The notes beneath the pieces are model-generated. The model saw nothing but the letters and a program-made list of their open reading frames with translations, was not told where the DNA came from and made no database searches. A stretch of 64,000 bases of DNA from Thermoanaerobaculia bacterium (GTDB taxonomy: Bacteria; Acidobacteriota; Thermoanaerobaculia; Multivoradales; J023). The translations under genes and the position numbers were made by a program. The stretch lies in assembly GCA_030431255.1 (NCBI GenBank), contig JAUIJL010000010.1, positions 1 through 64,000 of the forward strand, given 5' to 3'. This document shows positions 16,363-25,580 of the stretch, one piece after another; positions within the stretch are counted from its first letter, which is position 1, and every line of letters starts with the position of its first letter.

Positions 16363-17267
16363 GCAGGCGGGCTATCCGGTTCCAGATCCGACGCTGCCGT
16401 CGGCTGGGTCCATCGACCGATGGGGCTTCCCAGCCGCAGGGGGGCTCCCTGGGAAGGTGGGTCGAGCTCCACCACGCCGGGACCGGCGAGCAATACCAGA
16501 GTGGAGCCGAACAGGAAACGTCCCCATTCCTGACATCGATCGAGCTCATGGGGCGAGGGATATTCACGCTCAGTCCGTCCGATTCCGGGCCGATTCGTCT
16601 CCAAGTCGTCGAAAGTCAGCTTCACCTTGCCCACCATGGTGGCGCCCACCGCCACTAGGCAGATCTCTCCGCCGAATCCCGGCTCCGCCACCTCCATGAA
16701 CGCGCAAATTCGCTCGTTGCGGGCGAAGAGGCCGTCCACCAGCTCCACTCCGGCCGAGTTGACCGGCCACAGGCTGCCCGGCAAGTACCGGGCCCGGTGA
16801 ACCCGCGCGCGACCCGGAGTGTGGAAACGGTGGTAATCCTTGGGGGAGAGATAGAGGGTGGCGTAGACGCCGCCTTCAAAGCGCTGTGCGTCCACCTCGT
16901 CTCCCAGCAGCTCAGCCAGGGAGTAGGACCGGCCTTTCATTTGCAGCAAGGTGCCGGATTCCACCGTGCCCCACTGCCCCCAAGCTCCATCGCACGGTGA
17001 GACCAGAACCCCGGGCGTTGGATCGACGGGCCTGACCCCATCCTTCAGCTGCCGAACGAAGAAGTCCTGGATCGAAGGATAGGTGCTCAGGGGCTCGGCG
17101 ACCTCCGACAAGTCGGCGCCGAACACCGCAGCGTAGGCTTTCATGGCCGTGGGCCTGAGGAAGCGGGGCAGCCGAATCGACACCAGCCGACCGGCCAGCC
17201 GCGAGATCAGATTCCGCGGTAGGCATCGCAGGAATCCGATCACCGCATGGTTGCGCAGGGATGCCAT
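16347..17267 (-). CDS. psd: Phosphatidylserine decarboxylase
   Basis: The product is 306 aa, the usual proenzyme length. Landmarks: SIQDFFVRQLK, SPCDG (Asp93), YLSPKDYHRFHTP (His147) and the self-cleavage motif FGST at 253-256 instead of the common LGST, where Ser255 becomes the pyruvoyl group. The enzyme makes phosphatidylethanolamine from phosphatidylserine at the inner membrane. It starts 7 bp after the NCS1 transporter stop, so both are probably co-transcribed. No pssA is nearby. The residue pattern supports an active enzyme. Confidence 0.92.
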   Translation of the reverse strand: MASLRNHAVIGFLRCLPRNLISRLAGRLVSIRLPRFLRPTAMKAYAAVFGADLSEVAEPLSTYPSIQDFFVRQLKDGVRPVDPTPGVLVSPCDGAWGQWGTVESGTLLQMKGRSYSLAELLGDEVDAQRFEGGVYATLYLSPKDYHRFHTPGRARVHRARYLPGSLWPVNSAGVELVDGLFARNERICAFMEVAEPGFGGEICLVAVGATMVGKVKLTFDDLETNRPGIGRTEREYPSPHELDRCQEWGRFLFGSTLVLLAGPGVVELDPPSQGAPLRLGSPIGRWTQPTAASDLEPDSPPAQGNT

Positions 17268-17274
17268 GGTCCGC

Positions 17275-18810
17275 TCAGCCCCGGGAATCCGATGCCGAGG
17301 GCGGGATCCTTTCCGCGGGAAAAAACCGGTCCGGGGGAAACAACCGGGTCAGCGCCCAGTGGCAGGCGCCCGCGATGAAGAACGACACGAACCAGGCGTG
17401 GGTGTAGAGGTGATGGAAGGCGGGAGCGATCGCAATCGCCCCATGGCTCGCTTGGGCCAAGAAACCCGGCACGTTGGGAGCGATGCCCAGCCCCAACGCA
17501 ACCAGAGCGCGCCAATTGAAACCACTGCCGCCGAAGTTGTAGACACCGTCCTCACGGTAGAGATCCTCGACCTCCAAACGACGCCGACGAATCAGGTAAT
17601 AGTCCACGATCATCACCCCACCGATGGCGCCGAGCAGCGCTCCGTAGCCGATCAGCCAGGTGAAGATATACGCCGCCAGATCGTTGTACAGCTTCCACGG
17701 CAGGATCACGATGCCCAAGACCGCGGTGATCACGCCGCCGGTTTTGAAGCTGATTCGCCGGGGCGAGAGATTCGAGATGTCGTTGGCCGGTGAGACCACA
17801 TTGGCGGCCAGGTTGGTGGAGAGGGTCGCGAGGGTCAAGGCAAAGAGCGAGAAACCCACGACCGCCTTGGACGGGAATCGCCCGATCAATTGCACCGGAT
17901 CCCAAATGGCCTCGCCGAAGATCACCACGGTCGCCGCGGTCACCGCAATGCCGATGAAGGAAAAAAGGGCCATGGTCGTGGGCAGGCCGATGGCTTGACC
18001 GAGGATCTGATCCTTTTGACGTCGGGCGTAGCGGGTGAAGTCCGGAATATTGAGGGCGAGGGTGGCCCAGAAGGCCACCATGGCGGTGAGGTTGGGCCAG
18101 AACACACTCCAAAAGTCGAACGAGCCCGCCTCCGCCCCCCGGACTCTCGCCACGGTGTCGTCCGATAGGACCACGCTGAAACCGCCGGCTTCGGAAACCG
18201 CCCAAGCCAGCAATCCGAGGCCGATCAGCAGCAGGAAGGGGGCGGCCAGGGTTTCGAGCCATTTCAAGGTCTCGATGCCCAAAACAATCACCCCGAGATT
18301 GATCGCCCAGAAAAGCAGGAAACAGGCGAGCTGGCCGGGGGAGATCCCCAAGCCGGGGATCATGTCCGCGGGTCCCGCGGGCTCGAATCCGAAGAGCACG
18401 GAATGCAGGATGTAGATCGCCGAGCCGCCGATCCAAGTTTGGATGCCGAACCAGCCACAGGCCACCATCGCGCGCATCAGGGCCGGCACATTGGCTCCCC
18501 AAATGCCGAACGACGATCGGAGCAATACCGGGAAAGGAATACCGTATTGGGTGCCGGCGTGGGCGTTGAGGGTGAGGGGAATCAACACCACTGCATTGCC
18601 GAGGGTGATGGTCAGCAAAGCCTGTCGCCAGCTCATGCCCTGGGAGATCATGCCCGCAGCCAGAGTGTAGGTCGGGATACAGACGGAGATTCCCACCCAC
18701 AGGGCTGCCAGATTCCACATACCCCAGGTCCGACCGGACTGGGGAACCGGGGCTAAATCTTGATTGTATAGGCGATCGCTGACGCGATCCGGTTTCACGG
18801 AATCGTGCAT
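17275..18810 (-). CDS. NCS1-family nucleobase/allantoin:cation symporter
   Basis: The product is 511 aa from ATG 18810, which follows a strong GAGGAGG; an upstream start at 18867 is weaker. It has about 12 membrane helices. NCS1 signatures are clear: DLAPVPQSGRTWGMWNLAALWVG near the start, GMSWRQALLTITLGN, and GIPFPVLLRSSFGIWGANVPAL. The family imports purines, pyrimidines, allantoin, hydantoins or thiamine precursors with Na+ or H+. No purine catabolism gene is near, so the substrate is open. Its stop lies 7 bp from psd. Confidence 0.88.
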   Translation of the reverse strand: MHDSVKPDRVSDRLYNQDLAPVPQSGRTWGMWNLAALWVGISVCIPTYTLAAGMISQGMSWRQALLTITLGNAVVLIPLTLNAHAGTQYGIPFPVLLRSSFGIWGANVPALMRAMVACGWFGIQTWIGGSAIYILHSVLFGFEPAGPADMIPGLGISPGQLACFLLFWAINLGVIVLGIETLKWLETLAAPFLLLIGLGLLAWAVSEAGGFSVVLSDDTVARVRGAEAGSFDFWSVFWPNLTAMVAFWATLALNIPDFTRYARRQKDQILGQAIGLPTTMALFSFIGIAVTAATVVIFGEAIWDPVQLIGRFPSKAVVGFSLFALTLATLSTNLAANVVSPANDISNLSPRRISFKTGGVITAVLGIVILPWKLYNDLAAYIFTWLIGYGALLGAIGGVMIVDYYLIRRRRLEVEDLYREDGVYNFGGSGFNWRALVALGLGIAPNVPGFLAQASHGAIAIAPAFHHLYTHAWFVSFFIAGACHWALTRLFPPDRFFPAERIPPSASDSRG

Positions 18811-18884
18811 CCTTGCCTCCTCAACGAGCTTTCGTTCAGTGGCCGGATGGTAGCACGGAGCCGCCATCTAGATTCCGGAGCTGG

Positions 18885-20291
18885 TTATGGATTCGCTTCT
18901 CCGAGCTGGACCTCGATGCCCTGCCATTTCCCTTGTTGGAAGCGCAGCACGGACAACAAACAGCGGGTGAAGTGGCCGGCGACGATAGCCATCCAAATGT
19001 CTTTCGAGCCCAGGCCGTGCATGGCCTCGAGCACCGCGCAGATCACGATCGGCAGCACCAGCTGGGAGAAGATCGAAATATACATGGGGCTGCGGGTGTC
19101 TCCCGTGCCCTGAAGGGCGCCGGTATAGCTGAGGGCGGTGGTGAGGAAGAATCCGGAGATCGCCAGGAAGGCCAGCAGCTCGCCTCCGAGGGACAACACC
19201 ACCGGGTCTTTCATGCCGAACGCCCCCAACAGGGTGCTCGGCACGGTGAAAAATAGAACGGCGATGGGAAATGCCATCATCATGCCGATTCGCGAGGAAG
19301 CGCCCGGCACGGAGAATGCCCGCTCCGTGTTGCCGGCTCCGAGGCTCTGGCCGGCCACCGTCGAGGCGGCCGCCATCAGCGCCACCGACGTCCAAGTGAT
19401 CAACGAGAACAGCTGGTTGTAGCTCACCGCATAGGCGGCTTGAGCTTCGGCGCTTTGGGGCAAAGAGCCCACATAGCGCACCATGATCACTCCGCCGATA
19501 TTCATCGCGATGCCTTGGAATCCCGTGGGCAGACCGAAACGGAAGACCTTCGACACCACCTCACGGTCGAAACGACGTCCGAGCGCCCGGCGCAAATCAA
19601 TCACCAGACGCCCCGAAAAGAAGAGCACGATCGCCACCGCGCTGACGATCAGGCCGGAAATCACCGTGCCCATGGCCGCGCCCTTGGTGCCGAACGCGGG
19701 GATGGGGCCGAAACCACGGATCAACAAGACGTTTAGGCCGATGTTGAGCACCGTCAGCAGGATGCCCAGACGCAAGGGAGTTTTGGCATCACCCGCGGCG
19801 CGCAAGGCACCACCGATCATGAAGAAGTACATATTGCCGATGCTGAACATGAAGAGAATGCGCAGATAGGGCAGCGCCTCTTCCCGCACCTCGGGAGCCG
19901 CGTGGACCAGATCCAACAACCAAGGTGACAGCCAATAGCCGACCGGCGCAAAGACGAAGATGCCGATGCCCGCCGACAGCAGGAACACTTGGTAGACCAC
20001 CCGAGCCACTTTGTCGTGCTGACCGGCGCCGGCGAATCGTGCCACCAGCACACCCATGCCCGAATAGAGCGAGCTGATGAATACCACCACCACCAGGAAG
20101 ATCTGCCAGGACACGCCGATCGCGGCATTGCCGGCGAATCCCACGTAATTCCCCACCATAGCGTGATCCACCAGCCCTTGGAGGCCGGCGATCAAGTTTT
20201 GTAGCAGGGTCGGCCAAGCGATCGCCCAGATCGCCAAGCCGACGGGTCCACGGGTTAATGTCTCGTTGATCTCGTTGCGCTGATTGGACAT
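18885..20291 (-). CDS. MATE family efflux transporter
   Basis: The product is 468 aa with 12 predicted helices in two similar halves. The N-terminal half has IAWPTLLQNLIAGLQGLVDHAMVG and the GNAAIGVSWQIFLVVVVF segment; the second half has GFQGIAMNIGGVIMVR and GQSLGAGNTERAF. MATE transporters export cationic drugs and metabolites with Na+ or H+. It sits 74 bp upstream of the NCS1 gene in the same direction. No regulator is adjacent. Confidence 0.9.
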   Translation of the reverse strand: MSNQRNEINETLTRGPVGLAIWAIAWPTLLQNLIAGLQGLVDHAMVGNYVGFAGNAAIGVSWQIFLVVVVFISSLYSGMGVLVARFAGAGQHDKVARVVYQVFLLSAGIGIFVFAPVGYWLSPWLLDLVHAAPEVREEALPYLRILFMFSIGNMYFFMIGGALRAAGDAKTPLRLGILLTVLNIGLNVLLIRGFGPIPAFGTKGAAMGTVISGLIVSAVAIVLFFSGRLVIDLRRALGRRFDREVVSKVFRFGLPTGFQGIAMNIGGVIMVRYVGSLPQSAEAQAAYAVSYNQLFSLITWTSVALMAAASTVAGQSLGAGNTERAFSVPGASSRIGMMMAFPIAVLFFTVPSTLLGAFGMKDPVVLSLGGELLAFLAISGFFLTTALSYTGALQGTGDTRSPMYISIFSQLVLPIVICAVLEAMHGLGSKDIWMAIVAGHFTRCLLSVLRFQQGKWQGIEVQLGEANP

Positions 20292-20477
20292 AGAGCTCGC
20301 CGCTGTGGTGTTGCCGGTTGTTCACCGCCGGCTATTAGACCTTTTAGATCGGCCCAATAACGGATTTTCGATGGGAAGGTCGACCCGAGCAGAACCACCT
20401 AAAGGGGTCGACCACCCCTTGTACGCACTCGAAGACCAGAAGTTGAGCCCACATCCACGGGAAGATGGGCTCCGGTC

Positions 20478-21209
20478 TCAGATCAGCTTTCTAAACAGAG
20501 CTGCGGAGGTAAAGATTCCGGCGATGTAAACCGTGCCCAGGATCAACGCGGCCGGTAAGGTCGTCCAGAGCGGACGGCGGTAGAAGCTACCCAGGGCGGT
20601 GGTCAATCCGAGGATCAAGGCGGCGGCCAAGGCCACCAATCCCACATTGGAGGCAAAAGCCCCGAGACCGGCGAAGATCGTCTGCAGGATCGCCAAATGG
20701 CCGAAGACGTAGAGATCGAAAACCCAGGTCTGGGTCACGTTGTAGCGAGCTTGGCGAAAAAGGGAGCGCTGCAACCATGCCACCAGAGCCGACACCCAGA
20801 GCATGGAAAAGCAAGCAAAGGCGAAGGTGGGCGGAGAAGGCTCCGCAGCCCTCTGGCTACCCCAAGGGGTGATCGGCGAGGAAAGGTCGAAAGACCACCA
20901 AAGCAAGGACACGGCTAAGAGGGTGGCGGTGGCCACGGAATAGGCCAGCGGGCCGACATAGGGAAGACGGCGACCCCGCAGATAACCCCGAATCATCTTG
21001 CCCGGGCTGCGGGTCAGCTCGATCGCGGTCCGCAGCCAGGGGTCCTCGAGGTGCAGCACCCGTCGACGAAGCTCCGAGCCCCATCTTTGAAGGGTGATTT
21101 CCTCCGTGCTCTTTTGGCCGCAGTGCGAGCAGAAGCCGCCATAGAGCACTGAGCCGCAATTCATGCACGTCGGCAGGGTATCTGTCTTGCGCCGAAAGTC
21201 GTTCCCCAT
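20478..21209 (-). CDS. DUF3667 zinc-ribbon membrane protein
   Basis: The product is 243 aa. An N-terminal treble-clef-like zinc ribbon (CMNCGSVLYGGFCSHCGQ, residues 15-32) is followed by a TRSPGKMIRGYLRGRR segment and four or five membrane helices, the typical DUF3667 layout. Function is unknown. GAGAGAG precedes the ATG. It lies between the MATE and galactokinase-like genes on the same strand but with gaps of about 190 bp on each side, so it is probably transcribed separately. Confidence 0.85.
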   Translation of the reverse strand: MGNDFRRKTDTLPTCMNCGSVLYGGFCSHCGQKSTEEITLQRWGSELRRRVLHLEDPWLRTAIELTRSPGKMIRGYLRGRRLPYVGPLAYSVATATLLAVSLLWWSFDLSSPITPWGSQRAAEPSPPTFAFACFSMLWVSALVAWLQRSLFRQARYNVTQTWVFDLYVFGHLAILQTIFAGLGAFASNVGLVALAAALILGLTTALGSFYRRPLWTTLPAALILGTVYIAGIFTSAALFRKLI

Positions 21210-21354
21210 TTCACTCTCTCACGTCGCGGAAGCCCCAACGCGGATGCCACCTTAGGATTGAATCCTGGTACTGAAAAAAAAAGAAAACGATTCACGGCCC
21301 GATGCCCTACCTTACCAGCAGGTCAAGCCCAAAAGTCGAGCCACAGGCTATTTC

Positions 21355-21378
21355 TCACCGCGTATTTCCACGCGGTGA
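21355..21378 (-). terminator. Hairpin after galactokinase-like gene
   Basis: TCACCGCG and CGCGGTGA form a perfect 8-bp stem with an 8-base loop, 25 bp beyond the stop of the galactokinase-like gene. There is no T tract directly after it; a run of nine T on the minus strand occurs farther on, near 21274-21282. It is a possible factor-dependent terminator. Confidence 0.35.
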
Positions 21379-21402
21379 AGGCTGCCGTGTGGTGTGGATT
21401 CC

Positions 21403-22608
21403 TCAGTCGAAGCGCGCGATTTCGGCCCCATCGACCAATTGGGCTCTCAAGGTTGAAGGTCGTCTCCCGAAGCCGGCGGTGAAGGCCTCGACCATGGAGG
21501 CCTCCACTCGATCGACCGCCTGCTCTCGGACCAGAGCCGCGACACACCCCCCAAATCCCCCGCCCATCAGCTTGGCGCCGAGACAATCGGGGTCACGCGC
21601 GGCCACCTCGCTCAGCAAGTCGAGCTCGGGGATGCTGACCTCGTACAAATCTCGAGAGCTGGCGTGGGAAGCGACCATGGCCGCGCCAAAGGATTCCACG
21701 TCACCGCCGGTCAAGGCTCGCGACGCCTTTCGAACCCTGGCCATCTCCTCGACCGCGTGACGCGCGCGACAAGCCAGCGTCGGCGGCAAGTGATGAACAT
21801 GCTGCTCAAGAAAATCCAGATCGACGTCCCTGAGGGTCGAAAGCTCCCGGGAGGTGTGCTTCTGCAGCTCAGCCACGGCCTGCTCGCACTGACGGCGGCG
21901 ATCGTTGAATCCTGAGGTGGCCAGCCGCCGGCGCACCCCCGAATCGACCACTAGCACCGCCAATCCCGGCGGCAACGGCACCAGCTGGTGCTCATGGGTC
22001 CGACAATCCAGGTAGATCAAATGGTTTCGGCGTGAGAACAATCCGGCGAAGGGATCCATGATGCCGGATTGCAAACCCAGAAAAGTGTTTTCGACCCGTT
22101 GAGCCTGGCGCGCGGTCGACAAACGGTCCGGAGCACCGTCACCGGCCAGGCCCTTCGCACCTAGGAGGAAAGCGACCTCCACGGCCGCCGACGAGCTGAC
22201 CCCGGCACCGGCCGGAAGATCACCGCCGTAGACCGCGTTCATGCCTCGCACCGTGTCCTTCGATTCAGATTCTTCCCTGAGCACCCAAGCGACGCCGGCG
22301 GGCAGGTCCGTCCAATCCATCTCCCGACCCTGCTCCGGAATCGGGACGGGTAGGTTCTCCAAATCCAACGTCGCCCGATGCTCGAGGTCGATCGCCTCGA
22401 GCTGCCACCGGCGGTCGTTCCGCGCCCCCGCCGCCAACCAAACCGCCGAGGAGATGGCGGCGGGCATCACCCAGCCCTCGCTGTAGTCCACGTGGGAGCC
22501 CAACAAAGCGACCCGCCCCGGCGAGCGCACCACAAGCTCGGGATCTTGACCGAATTGTCGACGATAGGCCTCAACGACCCGATTCCGCTGTTGGTTGTTG
22601 TCCTTCAT
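21403..22608 (-). CDS. galK: Galactokinase-like GHMP kinase
   Basis: The product is 401 aa from ATG 22608, placed so that the sugar-binding motif falls at the usual distance; ATG 22620 is also possible. GHMP motifs are present: SPGRVALLGSHVDY, GAGVSSSAAVEVA (ATP loop), LQSGIMDPFAGL with the catalytic Asp, and MGGGFGGCVAAL. In galactokinases the first motif is GRVNLIGEHTDY; here the Glu that contacts the sugar is Ser, while His and Asp are kept, so the substrate may be another sugar. No galT or galE lies next to it. The 5' end is close to and divergent from the acyl-CoA synthetase gene, leaving only about 35 bp for both promoters. Confidence 0.8.
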   Translation of the reverse strand: MKDNNQQRNRVVEAYRRQFGQDPELVVRSPGRVALLGSHVDYSEGWVMPAAISSAVWLAAGARNDRRWQLEAIDLEHRATLDLENLPVPIPEQGREMDWTDLPAGVAWVLREESESKDTVRGMNAVYGGDLPAGAGVSSSAAVEVAFLLGAKGLAGDGAPDRLSTARQAQRVENTFLGLQSGIMDPFAGLFSRRNHLIYLDCRTHEHQLVPLPPGLAVLVVDSGVRRRLATSGFNDRRRQCEQAVAELQKHTSRELSTLRDVDLDFLEQHVHHLPPTLACRARHAVEEMARVRKASRALTGGDVESFGAAMVASHASSRDLYEVSIPELDLLSEVAARDPDCLGAKLMGGGFGGCVAALVREQAVDRVEASMVEAFTAGFGRRPSTLRAQLVDGAEIARFD

Positions 22609-22643
22609 TCCGTGAAGCATAATCGGAAGATTGCCGTCGTTCC

Positions 22644-24581
22644 ATGAGCACGACATCGAGCTCCTTGAAGTCTCCCGGAGCCACACCATCCCCCCAGCCC
22701 AAGTCGAGGAACCGCGACCGAATGGATAGCTCTCACCGTCCCATCGACGCTCCGGCTCTACTGAACGAGATCGAGTCTCGCCCGCTCGCGGAGCAGCTCG
22801 CGGCCCGCTCTACCTATGACTTGTTACGCCGAATGGCCGAGCAGGACGAGCACGCTCCGGCCCTCACCTTTTTGCCCTCCGGAGCCGAAGGGGAGCCGAT
22901 CATCCGGCTGAGCCGAGGACAGCTGATCGGCCGTATTCATCAGACCGCCAATACGTTCCACGAGCTCGGGATCGGATCGACTGACGTGGTGTCGACCCTA
23001 TTGCCCCACTTGCCGGAAACTCACGAGGTCTTCTGGGGCGCGGAGGCGGCGGGCATCGTCAATCCGATCAATTTCCTCCTGCGGGTCGAGGAGATCACCG
23101 AGCTGCTGCGGGCGGCCGGCACCAGGGTTTTGGTCGCCGCCGGCCCTCACCCGAATCTGGAAATCGATTCCAAAGTCGCCGAAATCCGGAGCAGAGTGCC
23201 CAGCCTCGAGCACGTGATCCAAGTGCGCTCAGCCCCTGATGCTCCCATCCAGCCCGGTATCCTCGACTTCGCGCAAATTCGTGACGCGCAACCCGCGGAC
23301 CGCCTGCTCTCCGGCCGAAACATCGATCCAGGCGACATCGCCGCCTATTTCCACACGGGTGGCACCACCGGCTCCCCGAAGCTCGCCCGTCACACCCAGG
23401 GCAATCAGGTCTTCACGGCTTGGTCGTTCGCCCGCCTCTTCGAGCTCGGACCGCGCGACGTCATGCTCAACGGGCTGCCCATGTTCCACGTCGCCGGGTC
23501 CCTGATCTGCGGCCTCGCTCCCCTTTCGGCCGGTGCCGAGATGGTGATTCTGTCGCCGGCGGGCATGCGTCATCCGAATATCGTCAGCTCGTATTGGCGT
23601 ATTGCCGAGCGCCACCGAGCCACGGTCATCGGTGGGGTGCCCACGGCGCTTGCGGCCCTCAACGGTGTGCCCTTGGAAGGCGCCGACCTGTCGGCGGCCG
23701 AGGTGTCGATCACCGGCGCATCCCCCTTGCCCCTGGCGGTGGGCCGACGATTCGAGGAGGTCACCGGTAAACCCATTCACGAGATCCTGGGCATGACGGA
23801 GACCGCCGGCTTGCTGGCGGTGACCCCGCGGCGCAGCCTACGGATCCTCGGCTCCGCGGGCTACCGCCTGCCGTTTACCGAGGTGGAAATTCGGCCATGG
23901 GCGAACGGCGAGATCGGCCCCTCCCCGTGCCCGCCGAACGAGTCGGGCATGTTGGTGGTGCGCGGCCCGAATGTCTTCGCGGGTTATTTGGACCCACGCC
24001 ACGACCGTGGCTGTCGCACCTCCGGCGGATTCCTGATCACCGGGGACCTCGGACATATGGACGAAGACGGACGCATTTTTCTCACCGGTCGGGCCAAGGA
24101 CGTCATCATTCGAGGTGGTCACAACATCGATCCGGTATGGATCGAAAGCGCGGCGGAACGCCATCCGGACGTCCACCTCGCGGCCGCCGTCGGCGAGCCC
24201 GATGCCTACGCCGGAGAGATTCCCGCCCTCTTCGTGACCCCCAAACCGGGAGCGACCCTCGACCTGGAGGAGATCCGGGACTTCGTCGGTCGACATATCG
24301 CGGAAAAGCCGGCCCGGCCGAAATCGGTCTACGCGCTCGACGAGCTGCCTCTGACCACCGTCGGCAAGCCGTTCCGGCCCGAGCTGAGGCGCCAAGCGGC
24401 CCAATCGCGTCTTCAACGGGATCTCGAAGGCGAGCTCGGCCGAGGAAATTTCGAGCTCCGAGTGACCCTCGACGCCGGAGGGTTGAAGGTCCATGCCCAG
24501 TGCTCGGTGCCCGAAGATACGGACAAGGCCGAGGCCCTGCTCACCAAGCTCTCCATGCCCTTCGAGGTCAGCACGGGCTAG
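22644..24581 (+). CDS. AMP-dependent acyl-CoA synthetase
   Basis: The product is 645 aa from ATG 22644; an ATG at 22722 is a plausible shorter start. It is an ANL-superfamily adenylating enzyme: P-loop HTGGTTGSPKLARHT, MFHVAG, the GMTE adenine motif, ITGDLGHMDEDGR, the hinge GRAKDVIIRGGHNI and the C-terminal catalytic Lys in TTVGKPFRPEL. About 60 extra residues follow the usual end. It activates a carboxylic acid, probably a fatty or aromatic acid, to its CoA ester. It stands alone and is divergent from the galactokinase-like gene. Confidence 0.85.
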   Translation: MSTTSSSLKSPGATPSPQPKSRNRDRMDSSHRPIDAPALLNEIESRPLAEQLAARSTYDLLRRMAEQDEHAPALTFLPSGAEGEPIIRLSRGQLIGRIHQTANTFHELGIGSTDVVSTLLPHLPETHEVFWGAEAAGIVNPINFLLRVEEITELLRAAGTRVLVAAGPHPNLEIDSKVAEIRSRVPSLEHVIQVRSAPDAPIQPGILDFAQIRDAQPADRLLSGRNIDPGDIAAYFHTGGTTGSPKLARHTQGNQVFTAWSFARLFELGPRDVMLNGLPMFHVAGSLICGLAPLSAGAEMVILSPAGMRHPNIVSSYWRIAERHRATVIGGVPTALAALNGVPLEGADLSAAEVSITGASPLPLAVGRRFEEVTGKPIHEILGMTETAGLLAVTPRRSLRILGSAGYRLPFTEVEIRPWANGEIGPSPCPPNESGMLVVRGPNVFAGYLDPRHDRGCRTSGGFLITGDLGHMDEDGRIFLTGRAKDVIIRGGHNIDPVWIESAAERHPDVHLAAAVGEPDAYAGEIPALFVTPKPGATLDLEEIRDFVGRHIAEKPARPKSVYALDELPLTTVGKPFRPELRRQAAQSRLQRDLEGELGRGNFELRVTLDAGGLKVHAQCSVPEDTDKAEALLTKLSMPFEVSTG

Positions 24582-24596
24582 CGAACGGATTCCGAA

Positions 24597-24707
24597 CGTA
24601 GGGGCGATCCTTGTGATCGCCCTCGCCTTTTAGAGCGAATACACGTAGGGGCGATCCTTGTGATCGCCCTCGCCTTTTAGAGGGCGAATACAAGATTCGC
24701 CCCTACG
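24597..24707. repeat. REP-like palindromic elements (two direct copies and a variant)
   Basis: Two nearly identical copies of about 45 bp, each starting CGTAGGGGCGATCC, contain the palindrome GGGCGATC-CTTGT-GATCGCCC. They are followed by a third, altered palindrome GGGCGAAT-ACAAG-ATTCGCCC whose outer end CCCCTACG mirrors the start of the copies. The cluster sits between two convergent genes, the usual place for bacterial REP elements, and could form a shared terminator. Similar GTAGGGGCGA palindromes are scattered in many bacterial genomes. Confidence 0.85.
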
Positions 24708-24730
24708 CAGTGCACCGACGAGCCTACGGA

Positions 24731-25567
24731 TCACATCGCGTTGGACACATCTTTGGGATGTTTTCTCGCTTGAAAAACTCGACCGTCCTCGATCCGCACG
24801 GCGGTCAAAGGCCCTCCCCAAGCGCAGCCGGAATCGAGCCCGGTCACGTCTTTGCCTCGGAATAGACCAAGGGCTGCCCAATGGCCGAAGAAAATCCGCG
24901 GACCCCGCCAGCGGCGGCCCGGGGCTTCGAACCAAGGCACACAGCCGGCAGGTGTGTCTGCCGGGGGCCCTTTGTGACGGCAGGGGATCTGGTCTCGATC
25001 TAATTTCAAGGTGCGTAGGCTGGTGAAGGCGTAGAGAGCCTCGCCCAGGCGTCGAAGCCGGCCCGGGGCGTTGCTCAAGGCCTTTGGACCCAGCATCAGC
25101 TCATGGCCGTGACGCGGATCCCGCAAATGCTCCCCCACCCGCTCGGCCCAACGGCCGGCGCGCTTGAGCGTCCAACCCGGCCACAAGCCGGCATGCACCA
25201 GGACCGCTTGCTCGCCGGCGATCTTTTCACGGTGCAACATGGGGCGAGATCGCAGCCAGGTGATCAACGTCCGGCGATCGGATGCTTTGAGAATAGAACG
25301 GAGATCTCCGCCTTCGGCCTTGCCGATGCCCGCGTCCAGCGCCAGCAGGTGCAAATCGTGATTGCCCAACACGCTGACGAATCTAGGCCCCATCGAGCCG
25401 CTTCTTTCATGGGCCCAACGCAATACCCCGAGGGAATCCGATCCCCGGTTCACCAAATCGCCGACCATCCACAATCGATCTCGAGACTCGTCGAAACCCG
25501 CCTTCTTGAGCAGGGATTTGAGGGTGCGATAGCTCCCGTGCACATCACCGACGACCAGCGTTGCCAT
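24731..25567 (-). CDS. apaH: Symmetrical bis(5'-nucleosyl)-tetraphosphatase (ApaH type)
   Basis: The product is 278 aa, the normal ApaH length. The metallophosphatase motifs are intact: GDVHG (residues 7-11), GDLVNRG, GNHDLHLLAL and VHAGLWPG, with a late FFGHWAA. The enzyme hydrolyses Ap4A to two ADP. It starts 13 bp after the ppk2 gene stop on the same strand, so the pair is likely an operon dealing with nucleotide and polyphosphate balance. The middle is slightly altered from E. coli ApaH (CRHKGPPADTPAGCVPWF in place of the usual KxxP segment), which is a common group variant. Confidence 0.88.
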   Translation of the reverse strand: MATLVVGDVHGSYRTLKSLLKKAGFDESRDRLWMVGDLVNRGSDSLGVLRWAHERSGSMGPRFVSVLGNHDLHLLALDAGIGKAEGGDLRSILKASDRRTLITWLRSRPMLHREKIAGEQAVLVHAGLWPGWTLKRAGRWAERVGEHLRDPRHGHELMLGPKALSNAPGRLRRLGEALYAFTSLRTLKLDRDQIPCRHKGPPADTPAGCVPWFEAPGRRWRGPRIFFGHWAALGLFRGKDVTGLDSGCAWGGPLTAVRIEDGRVFQARKHPKDVSNAM

Positions 25568-25580
25568 GTTCTCGCCCCAT

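Noticed and set aside
24597-24707. CRISPR array
   Set aside because: Only two or three palindromic copies with no unique spacers of constant length; REP-type element fits better.
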